From Chitinophaga silvatica (GTDB lineage Bacteria; Bacteroidota; Bacteroidia; Chitinophagales; Chitinophagaceae): DNA of 64,000 bases. The translations under genes were made by a program, and so were the position numbers. The stretch covers positions 295,708 to 359,707 of the forward strand of contig NZ_QPMM01000003.1 of the NCBI RefSeq assembly GCF_003419895.1. Direction: 5' to 3'. This document shows, one piece after another, positions 9,128 through 17,005 of the stretch. Positions within the stretch are counted from its first letter, which is position 1. Each line of letters starts with the position of its first letter. Below the pieces are notes generated by a model. That model was not told the DNA's origin and did not search any database. It saw nothing but the letters and a program-made list of their open reading frames with translations.

Positions 9128-11351
9128 ACTTATGTTTGTTCCATTGTTCCATCAAAAGTCTGGCAATCAGATAACACACGGTTGATTCGGCACCCTGGTT
9201 TTGATTGATATTATTTTTTTCCAGGCCGTCGTAGCACCCGTATGTCAATGGATTATATACGAGTTGTTTCAGGTGATTATTTCCCAGATACCAACTAAAA
9301 GCCAATCTCATTTTATCTAAATATGAATTATTCTTTGTGATATTATAGAAAGTATTCAAAGCCAGCATAGTATAAGCCACTTCTATCGATTGTTCGCCAC
9401 CATCTTCAGGATGACATTCGACGCCACGGTGAAACCAGGTTTTATTACTAATCAGCTTCATATAGCTTTCTGTGAAGGTTTTGCTACAAAGGAAAGCCAG
9501 GCTTTCTTCCGCAATACGTTTGTATTCTATTTTTCCGGTGACCTGATAGGCCATCATCATGGCTTCAGGCATCACAGCATTACCGTAAGTCAGGCAGGAT
9601 TCGTACCAATGCCAGTTTTCGTCTGCTTCGGTGATATAATAGTTATACAATTTTTCTGCCAACAATGTCAGCAATTCATGGGCTATTTCCCTGTTCCGAT
9701 AGCTCAGGGCATAATAAAGCCCTTTCATTGCAAAGGCAATAGCTCTTGGGGCCTGCAAATCAGGGATCCAAACGTAAGATCTGCGCAAACCGGCCATAGC
9801 CGTTTGTACCACATCAAATGGCAGATGCTCATGGGTGTGTAATACATAGCCCAGAGCCCAGATGGTACGGCCATTTGCATCTTCCAGGCTAACCTCCTCA
9901 TTCATTTCATTAAAGTCGCCGTTACTATCAACATAATTCAGGAATTTACCGGAAGGACGCTGACAGTAATTAATGAATTGGGCATATTTCCTCATCAAGG
10001 TATTAACGAAGCTATTGGATTTCAATTCGCTGGAGTACATGCACATGGCAATCAGGGCTCTGGCATTATCGTCGAGCGTATAGCCAAATGTAGGGTCCGG
10101 TACATCATGAATTGAGAACTGGAGCATTCCAAATTCATCGGTGAGGCGGTCTATGTGGTCGAGGTACGGGGGAGGCAAATTTGGTAAAATTCTATCCTCC
10201 GCCAAGGCTTCACTTATAATACTCATATGTGCGATAGCTACGTTTTCCCAGATAGAGCTTCTTGTTTTTTCGATAGCAGCGCTACTCATTTGTTTGCGTA
10301 ATTGAGGGTTACCGAGCAGTTGAAGTGCCGCACTGGCCATTTGATCTGCATTATTAAAATCTACCAATATGCCGGCACCATCTTCGAGCATTTCACGGGC
10401 CTGAACAAACGACGTTGAGATAACAGCGCAACCAGCGCTCATAGCATAAACAAATGTTCCACTTACTGCCTGATGTGGATCTTTAGAAGTAAACAGGTAA
10501 ATATCCGTTAAAGCCAGGTAGTCTAATAATGTTTTCAGGGAAAGATAGGAGTTTACAAATCTCACGTTATTTTCAAGTCCATACTCTTTCACCAGGGCTA
10601 CGAGGGATTCTCTATATTTTTCACCTTCCCGGGCTTGTACTACGGGATGGGTTTTACCGAGGATCAGGTAGAGAGCATTGGGATATTCTTTTGCAATATC
10701 TTTCATTGCACGAATCCCTACTTCAATTCCTTTATTTTCACTTAGGAGGCCAAAAGTGCTGAGTACTAACCGGCCTTCTACGTTGTAATTTTTTTTCAAA
10801 GCAGGCATATCATCTACAATATGGGCATGGGTACCATGTGGGATGTGGACGATTTTACCCGCCGGAACCTGATATACTTCTTCCAGTAGTTTGGCGGAAG
10901 AGCGGGTCATTACAATAATTTTAGATGCAAGCGAGCTAATCAGGCTCACTACTTTTTTGCATTTAAGATCCGGATATGGTAATACGGTATGGAAACGAAC
11001 GATGAAAGGTTTATCCAGCAGCGAGATCATTGCGAGCATATTATGTCCGTATTCTCCACCATACAATCCAAATTCATGTTCGAAGCACACCAGGTCTATT
11101 TTATCGTTTTCGTTGACTTGTTGAGCAAACTCGATACAGCTATCAATGTCGAATGGATTTACCCGATAGTTGACAGGTGACTGAAGCACGATAGAGTTGG
11201 GTTTCCCAGATTCTTCCAGGGCAGCTACTTCAATATTCAGGTTGCCAGCAAAGTTTTTATTCATGGCATTGATGAGGTCCTGAGCAAAAGTAGCGATACC
11301 GCATTCACGAGGTGGGTAAGAAGTAACAAAAAGCAAAGTTCTAATCTTCAT
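9075..11351 (-). CDS. Two-domain glycosyltransferase (GT4-like plus C-terminal helical domain)
   Basis: 758 aa, with no signal peptide. Residues about 1-385 form a GT-B glycosyltransferase of the GT4 kind: N-terminal TSYPPRECGIATFAQDL, donor-domain HIPHGTHAH, and the late loop SGTFVYAMSAGCAVISTS in the place of the family's EX7E region. Residues about 395-755 form a second domain rich in Trp, Tyr and His (GYTLDDNARALIAM, WHWYESCLTYGNAVMPEAM, HPEDGGEQSIEVAYTMLAL), resembling an alpha/alpha-toroid as in glycan-processing enzymes. Similar fusions occur in Bacteroidota polysaccharide loci, often near mannoside phosphorylases. Donor and acceptor are unknown. Its placement with response regulators suggests regulated exopolysaccharide or glycan synthesis. 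Confidence 0.85.
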   Translation of the reverse strand: MKIRTLLFVTSYPPRECGIATFAQDLINAMNKNFAGNLNIEVAALEESGKPNSIVLQSPVNYRVNPFDIDSCIEFAQQVNENDKIDLVCFEHEFGLYGGEYGHNMLAMISLLDKPFIVRFHTVLPYPDLKCKKVVSLISSLASKIIVMTRSSAKLLEEVYQVPAGKIVHIPHGTHAHIVDDMPALKKNYNVEGRLVLSTFGLLSENKGIEVGIRAMKDIAKEYPNALYLILGKTHPVVQAREGEKYRESLVALVKEYGLENNVRFVNSYLSLKTLLDYLALTDIYLFTSKDPHQAVSGTFVYAMSAGCAVISTSFVQAREMLEDGAGILVDFNNADQMASAALQLLGNPQLRKQMSSAAIEKTRSSIWENVAIAHMSIISEALAEDRILPNLPPPYLDHIDRLTDEFGMLQFSIHDVPDPTFGYTLDDNARALIAMCMYSSELKSNSFVNTLMRKYAQFINYCQRPSGKFLNYVDSNGDFNEMNEEVSLEDANGRTIWALGYVLHTHEHLPFDVVQTAMAGLRRSYVWIPDLQAPRAIAFAMKGLYYALSYRNREIAHELLTLLAEKLYNYYITEADENWHWYESCLTYGNAVMPEAMMMAYQVTGKIEYKRIAEESLAFLCSKTFTESYMKLISNKTWFHRGVECHPEDGGEQSIEVAYTMLALNTFYNITKNNSYLDKMRLAFSWYLGNNHLKQLVYNPLTYGCYDGLEKNNINQNQGAESTVCYLIARLLMEQWNKHKYVTAKQNSLEPVRIGSN

Positions 11352-11766
11352 ACATTAATTTTTTTGCAACTGAACTAACTAACCAGGTCCTAAGCTTTCG
11401 GATCGGGAAATTGGTTATTTCAAATATCAATCCAACGCCTGGTTGTTCGACTTGGTTGAAAGAGCTACAAAAAAATGTGGAATTTTTTACACAGTTCAAG
11501 GCCAATCAGCTTGTTTACTGCTCCACAATATGACAATTAATTACCATTTGTGTTGAATTAACAATTGATATAATCATAAATATTTATAATTGTATAAAAA
11601 ATTAAGACACCTGAGCAAAATGAGTAGAAAAGCGCCTCTTTCATATTATAAATAATATACAAAAGTGCTTGTTTTTCCATTTCAGTTTATTTTTGTAGAT
11701 CAAAAATGTTCCACTGAAACTAATAATTGTTGAACCTCCTTTTTCATTAAAACCCAATGGTTAATT
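11352..11766. other. AT-rich divergent intergenic region
   Basis: 415 bp between the glycosyltransferase (-) and the small gene at 11767 (+). No credible ORF was seen. It presumably holds both promoters; only the plus-strand -7 box at 11688-11695 is convincing. The stretch around 11530-11610 is very AT-rich. Confidence 0.5.
11688..11695 (+). promoter_or_regulatory. Bacteroidota-type -7 box upstream of the 92-aa gene
   Basis: TATTTTTG fits the TAnnTTTG consensus of the Bacteroidota housekeeping sigma factor. A weak CTTG lies about 16 bp upstream. The 5' leader would be about 65 nt. Confidence 0.35.
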
Positions 11767-12045
11767 ATGCGAAATATTGCATGTACGTTTAACATTGATG
11801 GCGTGCCCACCCGATTAAATCTTCGCAAACTACCCAGGCAAAGAAGATTTCAAGCCATCATAGACCGAAGCATTACTGAATACATTATTTCTGACGAGAC
11901 CAATCAGCTTGAATATTATGAAGGACCAGAATTAGCCCCTTTTCTATTTGAAAAAATATCAGCTCTGGTAAAACAGTACTTTCCAAATGTCAGAGCGATT
12001 GTTAAAATTGGGGAAGATAATTATGAAGATTATGACGACTATTGA
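11767..12045 (+). CDS. Small hypothetical protein with acidic tail
   Basis: 92 aa, soluble, not recognised. The N-terminal half is basic (TRLNLRKLPRQRRFQAIIDR) and the C-terminal tail is acidic and tyrosine-rich (GEDNYEDYDDY), so charge is strongly polarised. No signal peptide or membrane segment. It has its own upstream -7 box and a strong terminator about 50 bp downstream, which supports a real single-gene unit. Possible roles include a small nucleic-acid-binding or adaptor protein, but nothing in the sequence establishes this. Confidence 0.6.
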   Translation: MRNIACTFNIDGVPTRLNLRKLPRQRRFQAIIDRSITEYIISDETNQLEYYEGPELAPFLFEKISALVKQYFPNVRAIVKIGEDNYEDYDDY

Positions 12046-12097
12046 TTAACTATTCCACTAATGCATTTTCACGGTAAAACTGATTTAACTTCTTACA

Positions 12098-12133
12098 AAC
12101 AGAAAGGGCTGGCAAATGCCAGCCCTTTCTGTT
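12098..12133. terminator. Strong bidirectional terminator
   Basis: A 16-bp perfect stem (AACAGAAAGGGCTGGC and its complement) around an AAAT tetraloop, between the convergent genes ending at 12045 (+) and 12147 (-). The flanks are not strongly T-rich, but the stem is long enough to act alone. Confidence 0.8.
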
Positions 12134-12146
12134 AAATCTCTTATTA

Positions 12147-13169
12147 TTAGATAAACCCTTTTTCCAAAGCAAGAAAAGCTTCCGAAGGATGTACCTGTTC
12201 CCACAATATTGCAAATACTGCCTGCGCTACCGGCATATATGCTCCAATTGTTTTATTCATCATAAAAACTGATTTGCTGGCATAATAACCTTCAGCAATC
12301 ATATTTAATTCGAGTTGTGCGGCTTTTACACTATATCCTTTCCCAATCATATTGCCGAATGTCCGGTTCCGGCTATGCAAAGAGTAGCAGGTAACCAACA
12401 AATCACCTAAATAGGCACTGGCACTGTAGTTATGCGTATTAGGCTCTGTTCCTGCCTTAATAGCTGCCACCTCTTCATATTTTTCAAGGAAATGCTGCAT
12501 TTCCCTGAAACAATTGGTAATATATACACTCAGAAAATTATCGCCATACTCTTGCCCGTGCGCAATACCAGCTCCTAAAGCATAAATATTCTTGAGCACT
12601 GCTGCTAACTGCACTCCAACGATATCCGTATTTACAATAGTTTGTAAATAACTGCTCGAGAAAAGATCGGCAATTGCCTGAGTTTCGTTGAGGTCTGTAC
12701 CTGAAAAAGTGAGATAACTCAATTTTTCGTTTGCTACTTCTTCCGCATGACAAGGGCCTGTAATGGTGAAGTAATTCGAAAAATCGACCTTCAACTCTTT
12801 GTTTAAATATTCATTGATTAAAGTATTGGTACTCGGAACCAATCCTTTAATTGCAGAAACAACTTTTTTGTGTTCTAAAGCGCCTGGAGGGAGCAGACCT
12901 AAAACCATTTCTAAAAAAGCGGAAGGTACTGCCAGAATAATCACATCGCTGGCTTCAACTACGGCAGAGAGCTCACTGCTCAGTGAAAGAAGTTTGGTAT
13001 CAAAATATACCGAAGTCAAATAGTGCTTGTTATGATGCCTCGATTGCATATGGCGGATGGTATCAGAGTTTCTGATCCACCAATTGATATGATGGTTGTT
13101 ATCTGTCAGGATTTTCGCAAGAGCGGTAGCCCAACTTCCACTACCAATTAATCCAATTCGCTTACTCAC
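12147..13169 (-). CDS. gpsA: NAD(P)-dependent glycerol-3-phosphate dehydrogenase
   Basis: 340 aa, the normal length. It makes sn-glycerol-3-phosphate from dihydroxyacetone phosphate for phospholipid synthesis. The N-terminal dinucleotide motif is GLIGSGSWATALAKIL, followed by the conserved ITGPCHAEEV segment, the catalytic-lysine segment LAAVLKNIYALGAGIAHG, and the substrate-binding stretch SRNRTFGNMIGKG. The start codon is GTG (13169-13167): MSKRIGLIGSGSW is the correct N-terminus and no ATG is closer. It is separated from the transporter operon upstream by 109 bp containing a small repeat with a 10-bp hairpin. Confidence 0.96.
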   Translation of the reverse strand: MSKRIGLIGSGSWATALAKILTDNNHHINWWIRNSDTIRHMQSRHHNKHYLTSVYFDTKLLSLSSELSAVVEASDVIILAVPSAFLEMVLGLLPPGALEHKKVVSAIKGLVPSTNTLINEYLNKELKVDFSNYFTITGPCHAEEVANEKLSYLTFSGTDLNETQAIADLFSSSYLQTIVNTDIVGVQLAAVLKNIYALGAGIAHGQEYGDNFLSVYITNCFREMQHFLEKYEEVAAIKAGTEPNTHNYSASAYLGDLLVTCYSLHSRNRTFGNMIGKGYSVKAAQLELNMIAEGYYASKSVFMMNKTIGAYMPVAQAVFAILWEQVHPSEAFLALEKGFI

Positions 13170-13198
13170 AATGCTGTTTTTTCCGCAATATAAGCAGG

Positions 13199-13257
13199 TT
13201 TTTCACGCTAAGACACAAAAAGAGCAAAGAAACTTACGCCTCTTTGCTCTCTTTGCA
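13199..13257. repeat. Short CGCAAAG-type intergenic repeat with hairpin
   Basis: Begins TTTTCACGC, as the larger inverted repeat at 42480-42694 does, and contains a perfect 10-bp inverted pair AGAGCAAAGA (13221-13230) and TCTTTGCTCT (13241-13250) with a 10-nt loop. It lies between the adaptor gene stop (13279) and the gpsA start and may terminate the transporter transcript. Confidence 0.55.
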
Positions 13258-13278
13258 TTATATCAGTAAGATAAAATC

Positions 13279-14661
13279 TTATTTCTTTTGTCCTTCGAAG
13301 AGCTGTTCCTTAGGAACTACTTTTACTTTTTTACCATTTTCCAGGGTTTTAGACACTGCTGAATATGGTGCACTAATCACTTCGTCTCCTTCTTTGAGGC
13401 CGGATAAGATTTCGATATAGGAATCGTCCTGGATTCCTGTTTTCACTGTTTGCATTTTAACTGTACCGTCTTTCTGCAACAGGAATACTACTTCATTAAT
13501 CGCAGTTTTAGATGCAGGAGCTAAATCCTTTTCTTCTTCATCGTTCTTCTTCTCCTTTTTATCTTTTCCGTTCTTATTCGTATTTGATGAGTCACGTGTA
13601 GTTACTGCATTGATAGGAATTGCCAGTACATTAGCCACTCTTCTGGTTTGAATATTAACACTGGCACTCATCCCTGGTCTGAAAGGAAAAGTACGGTGAT
13701 TTTTATCAACCAGGTCGGCATAGCTTTCCGGCAATATTCTTATATGTACGATGTAACTGGTAACCTGTTCTGCCGATGATGCTGTGGAAGCTGTAGCAGT
13801 AGCAGCGCCTTTGCTGGAGCTGGCAATCTGAGTAACAATTCCTTTAAACTCTCTTGAATTATACGCATCTACTTCAATAATAGCGGTATCGCCATATTTT
13901 ACTCTTGGAATATCATTTTCTCCTACATCTACCTGCACCTCCATTGTATTCATATCAGCGATTCTCAGCATTTCAGTACCGGTCATTTGAGCAGTACCTA
14001 CTACCCTTTCCCCTTTCTTTACAGAAAGCAGGGAAACAATACCTCCCATAGGAGCCGAGATGGTAGTACGACCCAGATTTTTATTCGCTTCATTCAGATT
14101 TGCCTGGGCGCTCTGGACTGCGAATTTATTACCATTAATTTGCTGTACGGCTGCGTTATAATCGGCTTGTGCTGCAAGGAATGCAGCTTCAGACGTTTCG
14201 AACTCAGATCGTGAAATAACTTTCTGAGCTAATAGTTCTTTATTTCTGGTGTAAGCTGCTTTATTTTGATCCAGACGGGCTTTGAAGGAATTTAATCCGG
14301 CAGCGGAGTTGGCCAGTTGGGCCTGAGATTGGCTTACAGAAGCGGCAGCTTTGTCGACCATTGAACCGTAAATATCTGCGTATATACGTGCCAGAATCTG
14401 GCCACGTTTCACAGAATCACCTTCTTTAACAAGTAAATCGGTAATCTCTCCTGATACATCGGAGCTTACCTTAACTTCAATTTCAGGATAGATTTTTCCG
14501 CTGGCAGTTACAACTTCGATAATACTCCTACGGGCAGCTTTATCTATTGCTACCTTAATACCTTCTTCCTTACCTATTACTCCCGCTCCTTTCAGGATAA
14601 AGTATAAAATAACAAGTGCTATGGGTGTGCCTATGAGCCAATACTTTTTCTTTCTCTTCAT
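13279..14661 (-). CDS. HlyD/MacA-type periplasmic adaptor (second adaptor of the transporter block)
   Basis: 460 aa. An N-terminal membrane anchor (WLIGTPIALVILYFIL) is followed by a lipoyl-like half motif (SSDVSGEITDLLVKEGDSVK), a long coiled-coil hairpin (about residues 100-200, rich in Ala, Gln and Asn), the second lipoyl half (TISAPMGGIVSLL), a beta-barrel domain and a membrane-proximal domain. This is the plan of MacA, which links an inner-membrane MacB permease to TolC. A highly charged insertion (NKNGKDKKEKKNDEEEKD) interrupts the C-terminal domain near residue 375. It is the last gene of the block, 25 bp after the TolC-like gene, so the two probably work together. Confidence 0.92.
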   Translation of the reverse strand: MKRKKKYWLIGTPIALVILYFILKGAGVIGKEEGIKVAIDKAARRSIIEVVTASGKIYPEIEVKVSSDVSGEITDLLVKEGDSVKRGQILARIYADIYGSMVDKAAASVSQSQAQLANSAAGLNSFKARLDQNKAAYTRNKELLAQKVISRSEFETSEAAFLAAQADYNAAVQQINGNKFAVQSAQANLNEANKNLGRTTISAPMGGIVSLLSVKKGERVVGTAQMTGTEMLRIADMNTMEVQVDVGENDIPRVKYGDTAIIEVDAYNSREFKGIVTQIASSSKGAATATASTASSAEQVTSYIVHIRILPESYADLVDKNHRTFPFRPGMSASVNIQTRRVANVLAIPINAVTTRDSSNTNKNGKDKKEKKNDEEEKDLAPASKTAINEVVFLLQKDGTVKMQTVKTGIQDDSYIEILSGLKEGDEVISAPYSAVSKTLENGKKVKVVPKEQLFEGQKK

Positions 14662-14686
14662 AAAGCAGTTTAATTGCTGGAGGAAT

Positions 14687-16141
14687 CTACAGCGAAATTT
14701 TCTGATCTCTATAGAATTCCAAAAGTTTCATTTTAAATATATAATCATATTGCGCAGAAACTTTTTCTATCTGCGCGCGGTATAACTTACTTTGAGTGGT
14801 AATATAATCGATAGTGTTCATCAAGCCCAGGTTAAAGCGCTTAGTGGCAAAGTCATAGGCTTTCTGAGCTGCCAGGACACCGGTTGATGACGCATTATAT
14901 TTCTGTAACGCTGCCACTGCGTTGGCATGAGCGGTATAAATATCCTGTCTGAGTTTTTGATTGTCTATATCTCTTGTCAATTCCAGACTTTCAACATTCA
15001 GTTTGGCTTTAGCAACATTGGTACGTACCTGCCATCCATTAAAAATAGGAATACTTAGTGAAAGGCGAACTGATTGTTTGAAATAATTGCTTAATTGGTC
15101 GTTTAATCCTAATGTTTTATAAACTGGTGAGGTAATTACAGGATACGCATGCGCTACCGGGGTAGCCGGATTAGCCCCATCGGCTACATATCCGATTGTA
15201 TCCACTTGTATTTTGGGTATACCACCTACCAGCTCTTTAATACTATTGGAGTAGGAACTTCCTAAACTTGCACTCAGTGAGATCTTTGGATATAACTGAG
15301 ATTTTGCAGCTTTATAACCATAGTTAGCAGATTGAATCCTGGATTCATCTGCTTTTGTTAATGGGTATGTGGTTAAAGCAGCGCTATAAACCATTTCAGG
15401 GGCCATTTCATGCAGAGGTGCAACCGGAAGCGATGAAATATTTGCCGGGATATCTGCTTCAAAAGGAATATCGAAACCCAGGTTGAGATAAGCCTTCATC
15501 TGTAAAATAGAGAGCACTACCTGGTTTTGAGCAGTAACAAGGTTGGTACTGTCCATGGCCAGCTGAGCTTCCAGGTCGGCCTGGTTACTTTCTGGAACTG
15601 ATCCTGCAATTACCAGTTTTTTGGTGTTTTCCAGATTAGATTGAGTTAATTCTACCTGTACCTGGTTTACTTTTAGTTGTTCACTATTCAGGAGGATCTG
15701 AAGAAAAGCCGTTGCAACATTAAAAGCAAGGTCATTTCTTGCTTTAAGTAGTAAAAAGCTATTGGATTCCAGATCGTATTTATTAGAGGTAATAGTACGT
15801 TGTCTGTAGAACCAGTTAAAGATGTCGGTACCTAACGATAATCCACCGTCGACAGACCAGAAAGACTGGGTAACTAATGTATTTGTTTCGGGGTCAGGGT
15901 TACGACCTTGGTTAAAACCGCTACCCAAGCTACCATTTAAACTAGGGATCATGCCCAGTTTACTTTGCTTGAGGGTCAGTTCAGACAAACGTCTTTGAAT
16001 TTCCTGCTGTTTTACCTGTAAATTATTCTGCAAGGCATAATCCACGCAACGCTGTAAGCTCCATTTATCCTGGGCTTTGGCGGATGTTATGTCGGCAAAC
16101 AATAAAACCAGAACTAGTCCTGCTATTCGGGATATACTCAT
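14687..16141 (-). CDS. TolC-family outer membrane efflux protein
   Basis: About 484 aa from the ATG at 16141. The N-terminus is a signal peptide (MSISRIAGLVLVLLFADI... ending SAKA before QDKWSLQRCV). Two repeats of the outer-membrane efflux fold follow, beginning CVDYALQNNLQVKQQEIQ and, in the second half, ADESRIQSANYGYKAAKSQL. An in-frame extension to a TTG at 16294 would bury the signal peptide and is rejected. This is the only outer membrane channel in the block, so both adaptors may share it. A 149-bp gap with nested inverted repeats separates it from the ATPase gene upstream. Confidence 0.92.
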   Translation of the reverse strand: MSISRIAGLVLVLLFADITSAKAQDKWSLQRCVDYALQNNLQVKQQEIQRRLSELTLKQSKLGMIPSLNGSLGSGFNQGRNPDPETNTLVTQSFWSVDGGLSLGTDIFNWFYRQRTITSNKYDLESNSFLLLKARNDLAFNVATAFLQILLNSEQLKVNQVQVELTQSNLENTKKLVIAGSVPESNQADLEAQLAMDSTNLVTAQNQVVLSILQMKAYLNLGFDIPFEADIPANISSLPVAPLHEMAPEMVYSAALTTYPLTKADESRIQSANYGYKAAKSQLYPKISLSASLGSSYSNSIKELVGGIPKIQVDTIGYVADGANPATPVAHAYPVITSPVYKTLGLNDQLSNYFKQSVRLSLSIPIFNGWQVRTNVAKAKLNVESLELTRDIDNQKLRQDIYTAHANAVAALQKYNASSTGVLAAQKAYDFATKRFNLGLMNTIDYITTQSKLYRAQIEKVSAQYDYIFKMKLLEFYRDQKISL

Positions 16142-16290
16142 AACATTCCAAAAATATAATAATTGTGACGATACTTTTTCCTTCTTCTTGATAGAAGGCC
16201 AAAAATTATTAGGTATGGCAGTATCGTTCGCCAATCCGGTGTACAACATAATCTTTTTTTTACAGATTTTTAAAAAGTGGTCAATTTTTA

Positions 16291-16956
16291 TCAAGAGCGG
16301 ATATGACCATCTCGAATCTGAATGATACGGTTACCATATGTTGCATTAACATCAGAGTGGGTTACCTGAACAATGGTTATTTTATCCTTTTCATTTAGTT
16401 CTTTAAATAGCTCCATGATACTCTTAGCCTGATCTGAGTGCAGGTTTCCGGTAGGCTCATCGGCCAGTATTACCCTTGGTTCGGAAACAATTGCCCTTGC
16501 AATACCAACCAATTGTTGCTGCCCTCCTGATAACTGGCTGGGAAACAGGTCTTTTTTCGCTACAATATTAAACCGGTCTAATACATCCGCTACCCTGCTT
16601 TTACGTTCTGAAGAAGAGATATTTTTGTACAGTAAAGGAGTTTCTATGTTTTCATATACTGTAAGCTCATCGATCAGATGATAAGCCTGAAATACGAAAC
16701 CTATTGATCCTCTGTGCAATTCAGTACGCTTTTTCTCGCTCATCCTGTCAACCCGCTCTCCTTCAAATAAATACTGCCCGTCAGATGGTTCCTCCAACAA
16801 GCCCATTATATGAAGTAAAGTAGATTTACCTGAACCGGAGGGGCCCATGATTGATACAAACTCGCCTTCATTAATAGTCAGATCAATTTCCTTTAAGATG
16901 AAATTTCTTCCAAGTCCAACCGGGTAATATTTTGATATTTTCTGTAACTGTATCAT
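16291..16956 (-). CDS. ABC transporter ATPase (LolD/MacB type), second copy
   Basis: 221 aa. Walker [22 protein letters not shown]-loop region [17 protein letters not shown], Walker [12 protein letters not shown] and H-loop VQVTHSD are all present. The signature is [15 protein letters not shown]: the usual Arg after the Gln run is Leu here, whereas the paralogue at 33777-34466 has the standard LSGGQQQRVAIARAV. The protein is therefore probably active but diverged. It would energise FtsX-like permeases encoded immediately upstream in the transcript. Confidence 0.94.
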   Translation of the reverse strand: MIQLQKISKYYPVGLGRNFILKEIDLTINEGEFVSIMGPSGSGKSTLLHIMGLLEEPSDGQYLFEGERVDRMSEKKRTELHRGSIGFVFQAYHLIDELTVYENIETPLLYKNISSSERKSRVADVLDRFNIVAKKDLFPSQLSGGQQQLVGIARAIVSEPRVILADEPTGNLHSDQAKSIMELFKELNEKDKITIVQVTHSDVNATYGNRIIQIRDGHIRS

Positions 16957-17005
16957 GATAATATATTTTTAGCTTTTAGAATGCTGGCAACAAGATAATT
17001 ATCCT

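Noticed and set aside
16149..16156. TATTTTTG box directly before tolC
   Set aside because: It is only 8 bp from the ATG, which would leave no leader, and has no -33 partner.
16142..16294. 51-residue N-terminal extension of the TolC-like protein
   Set aside because: It would place residues before a clear signal peptide and starts at a TTG overlapping the ATPase stop codon.
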